The notes beneath the pieces were generated by a model. It did not search any database. It saw nothing but the letters and a program-made list of their open reading frames with translations, and was not told the origin of the DNA. Positions 61,448 to 64,000 of a DNA stretch of 64,000 nt are shown piece by piece. The stretch comes from Alviniconcha marisindica (Eukaryota; Mollusca; Gastropoda; Provannidae). The DNA lies in NCBI GenBank assembly GCA_018857735.1, contig JABMCL010000047.1:1554501-1618500 (forward strand), in the 5' to 3' direction. How positions within the stretch are numbered: position 1 is the stretch's first letter; each line of letters opens with the position of its first letter. The position numbers and the translations under genes are program-made.

Positions 61448-63475
61448 TCAACGAAAAAGGCTCTCTCTTAGGCCGCCAATAGCTTTGGACAGAGACTGGT
61501 CATCAGCGTCAGCACTGGACAGGCCACTGACCGCCGCAACAAGGCGATGGGCAACTTCGCGGTGGCCGCCTTGCGCTCTGTCTGGACCGCTCAGCGGTCT
61601 CACACACCGCGGCTGCTCTTCGGACAAGTTCGTCATCACAGGCTCCGTCACGCTCGGCCGCAGATCATCGCAGGACAAGGCGTTGGTCATCTCGGCTAGA
61701 TGGTCCATGTCGGCGGTGCCGTCGGCAGCGTACATGCTGAAGGTAGGCGTCGGGCTGTCCTCGATGATGGCTTCCACGTTGTCCAGGTCGTGCTGGCTCA
61801 TCTCGGCACTGTCCATGGACAGGTCGTCTGCGGACAGCGGGCTAGTTCCCCACGAGGACGAAGCGTAGACGACACTGGTGGCTGTCACACCAGCGCCAGT
61901 CACATTGATCTGTCCTCGCAGCAGCCTTCGTGGCGGTTTCGCTGAGTCGGCAAAGGGGACGCCAGAAATGGAACTGACGTACGGAGAAGCTGGATCCGAA
62001 GGGAGAGAGGAGTACCGCCTGTGTTCTGCAACGGCCGTCGCCGCTGGAAGCGTTAACCGCTGCTTGTCTCTGGCGCCCAGAGACTTGGGGCGGTCGTGGG
62101 GATTTCGGCGATGCTTTCCGCGGTCTTTGCGGCGTTGTACTTCACTGGCTTCAGCTATACTCTTCGCCCCCTCACTTCCGGCGCCACCACCCCTAAACAG
62201 CGGCCCCACCGATGCCGACAGACCTCCGACTGCCGAGGAACGAGATTGTGAAGTTTCCACGTTTTCAACAATAAGAACACCATCATCATCATCATCATCA
62301 TTATCGACAACAACAACATCCTCCACCACCGGCTTCATCTTTGGCGACTGCAGTAAAATCCCACGAGGCGCTGACTGCACCCGAGTGGCGTCGAGTTCTT
62401 TCTCTTTATCCTCCCCCTCTTCATCCGCTGAGTATCGTCTGCTCTTCTTGGCAGGAAGTTGAGGCGAGGGAACTGAAAGATGCACACTCTTACCAACGGA
62501 TAGGTCCATCACCTGGAGGGCCCCTTCAGAAACTGTGTGGGTATAGGTTGGCCGAGACAAAGACCTTTGAAAAGCTGCGGCCACATTCGGCACTTGCACG
62601 TTCATCGTTGCTGGAAGCGGGGAAAAGGAGCGAGGGTTTGGCTGCTGTGTCATGTGAGCAGTGTTTACATCACTGATTTTTTGTGCGGGCGGTGAGACGG
62701 GTAACACGGAGGTCGGCGAAGGTGACAGGGAAGAGTGGGAGAACGGCGACGCAGGAGAAAGTGAGTCGATGAAGCTTAAAGTATCAGGGGATATGTCGTC
62801 GATGTCCAGCTCCAAACCGTCAGTTTCAAAATCTTCAGGAACCTCGGATCTCTGTCGCTTCGACACTCCCATCTGCTCCCACAGAGAGGACTTTCGCTTC
62901 TCCCGGGCCTCCACCTGCTGGTACATGCTGTTGATGCGCGCCAAACACTGGTCAAGGCAGGCTCTCGTCTCTTTGATGTACGTGGCTATCTTGTCGCTGA
63001 TGCTCCTCGACTGTTCCATCTTGGTGCTGACCTTGTTCAGCATGTAGTGCAGCCCAGACGCCTTGGCGATGACCGCCTCGAAGTCAGACTTCAGCTCCAG
63101 GTCCACCTTCTTGCTGCCACGGTGCGCCTCCAGCTCTGCCTTCAGGTCTTCGTTCATCAGCTTTCTCTGGGTCAGCTCCCTCTCCAGCACCTCGATCTTC
63201 TTCTTCAGTGTCTCCTTGTTGTCCTTGGGGTGCTCCCGGGGGTTCTTCCACTTGAGATCGGTGACCTCCGTCCACCAGTCCGGCCTCTCGCTCTCCGCCC
63301 ACAGCCGCTGGGGGTTCTTGCTTTTGTGGGCGGCGGCTCGGCTGAGGATGTTGAGGAGACGCTCCAGCAAGACTCGCTGGGTGGACGGCGCCTCCCGCCT
63401 GAGGCCGTACAAGAAGGAACTGGACTGCTGGGAGAAGCACTCGCAGCGGTGTTTGGCTGGCATTAGGCTCTGCAT
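61448..63475 (-). CDS. Intronless predicted nuclear protein of unknown family, 675 aa
   Basis: A single open frame from ATG at 63475 (context CCCAAGATGC) to TGA at 61450-61448. I do not recognise the family. Residues 30-85 form the most conserved-looking part (QRVLLERLLNILSRAA, then SERPDWWTEVTDLKWKNPRE). A coiled coil follows (about 88-118, ETLKKKIEVLEREL), then a helical segment with regular Cys/Leu spacing (130-195). After that it is disordered and rich in Ser and Pro, with basic clusters SKRQRS (205-210) and AKKSRRYS (342-349) that could be nuclear-localisation signals. Residues 386-406 (DVVVVDNDDDDDD, GVLIVENVE) resemble two SUMO-interacting motifs. GC content and codon use fit a real exon, unlike the surrounding repeats. 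A nuclear adaptor or chromatin role is a guess. Confidence 0.8.
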   Translation of the reverse strand: MQSLMPAKHRCECFSQQSSSFLYGLRREAPSTQRVLLERLLNILSRAAAHKSKNPQRLWAESERPDWWTEVTDLKWKNPREHPKDNKETLKKKIEVLERELTQRKLMNEDLKAELEAHRGSKKVDLELKSDFEAVIAKASGLHYMLNKVSTKMEQSRSISDKIATYIKETRACLDQCLARINSMYQQVEAREKRKSSLWEQMGVSKRQRSEVPEDFETDGLELDIDDISPDTLSFIDSLSPASPFSHSSLSPSPTSVLPVSPPAQKISDVNTAHMTQQPNPRSFSPLPATMNVQVPNVAAAFQRSLSRPTYTHTVSEGALQVMDLSVGKSVHLSVPSPQLPAKKSRRYSADEEGEDKEKELDATRVQSAPRGILLQSPKMKPVVEDVVVVDNDDDDDDGVLIVENVETSQSRSSAVGGLSASVGPLFRGGGAGSEGAKSIAEASEVQRRKDRGKHRRNPHDRPKSLGARDKQRLTLPAATAVAEHRRYSSLPSDPASPYVSSISGVPFADSAKPPRRLLRGQINVTGAGVTATSVVYASSSWGTSPLSADDLSMDSAEMSQHDLDNVEAIIEDSPTPTFSMYAADGTADMDHLAEMTNALSCDDLRPSVTEPVMTNLSEEQPRCVRPLSGPDRAQGGHREVAHRLVAAVSGLSSADADDQSLSKAIGGLRESLFR

Positions 63476-64000
63476 CTTGGGCTCGGGGTTTAAGAGATAG
63501 TCTGTCTCGCTCTTAACGTGTTCAGAAGTGAAGTATAATGGTCAAAGAGAAGCTATGATTGGTTTTGGCGCCGGAGCAGAATTCTCTCTCTCTCTCTCGA
63601 AAAAGAAGAAGTAAATGGTCAAAGAGAAGCTAAATTGAAGTTCATGAAGCTGGATTATCTCTCTCTGTCAACGAAGCAAATGATCAAAGAGAAACTGAAG
63701 TGAAGTTCTTGAAGCTGAATTGTAAACCCCCACCTCTCTCTCTCTTTCGTTTTCGACGAAGAGGGTGAGGGGAGGGGAGGGGAGATGAACCTTGGGGGAG
63801 TGACTACACGGTCTTTTGGAGTTGTATACTTGTATTTACACAGTCTATTTAAAGACCTCGTAAATGAAGTCCTTTGTTTGGGATTACAGTCCCTTCACCA
63901 GCCGCACACTGTGCTCACAAAACGCCAAGACAGGGGAGAATTTTCAAACAGGAAATACAACGCACAAAAAGCAGCTGAAAAGGTTCAGAACGTTGACACG
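63476..64000 (-). promoter_or_regulatory. Upstream region of the intronless gene with a short repeated block
   Basis: Contains three related copies of TGGTCAAAGAGAAGCT (about 63538, 63616 and 63679) with repeated GAAGTTC(A/T)TGAAGCTG segments and CT tracts between them, within 200 bp upstream of the start codon. No TATA box stood out. Nothing else recognised up to the window end. Confidence 0.4.

Overview
The window looks like nuclear DNA from an invertebrate animal, most likely a mollusc and probably a gastropod. Genes are split by long introns with GT..AG junctions. Proteins match animal families (Patched-related, CCDC24, TPMT, GADD45). Non-coding DNA is packed with CA/GA/AT microsatellites, poly-G/poly-C runs, tRNA-derived SINEs with 4-bp microsatellite tails, foldback elements and LINE remnants. 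The species assignment is inference from this overall character, not from a marker gene.

Layout: (1) 483-2773 (+), the last exon of a Patched-domain-containing membrane protein whose earlier exons lie left of the window. (2) About 3.2-9.7 kb, gene-poor DNA with a decayed tyrosine-recombinase fragment and two large hairpin elements. (3) 9708-11957 (-), a 743-749 aa exon with an RFX-like N-terminus and a piece resembling THAP/P-element transposases, a domestication candidate. (4) 14318-22324 (-), an eight-exon CCDC24 homologue (459 aa), with a probable untranslated first exon near 23.8 kb. (5) 24112-25535, a non-autonomous DNA transposon with terminal inverted repeats and a TTAT target duplication. 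(6) 25.7-28.5 kb, a complex microsatellite, a tandem duplication and a three-copy tandem SINE array with unusual micro-insertions. (7) 31514-44553 (+), a complete eight-exon thiopurine S-methyltransferase-like gene (233 aa), with minisatellites and SINEs in its introns. (8) 47089-50057 (-), a decaying multi-exon DDE-transposase-like gene with a coding minisatellite. (9) 51228-55493 (+), a four-exon GADD45 homologue (170 aa). (10) 61448-63475 (-), an intronless 675 aa predicted nuclear protein that I do not recognise, with possible SUMO-interacting motifs.

The genes do not form an operon or an obvious pathway. They are ordinary neighbouring eukaryotic loci on both strands. The most unusual material is in the repeats: the TIR element with repeated CCTCGT motifs, a foldback family seen three times as inverted pairs, and the 26.3-27.9 kb block where duplicated sequences differ by many tiny CAGT/CTGA- and CGG/CCG-like insertions. 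All exon joins were made by hand from splice signals and reading-frame phase, without transcript data.
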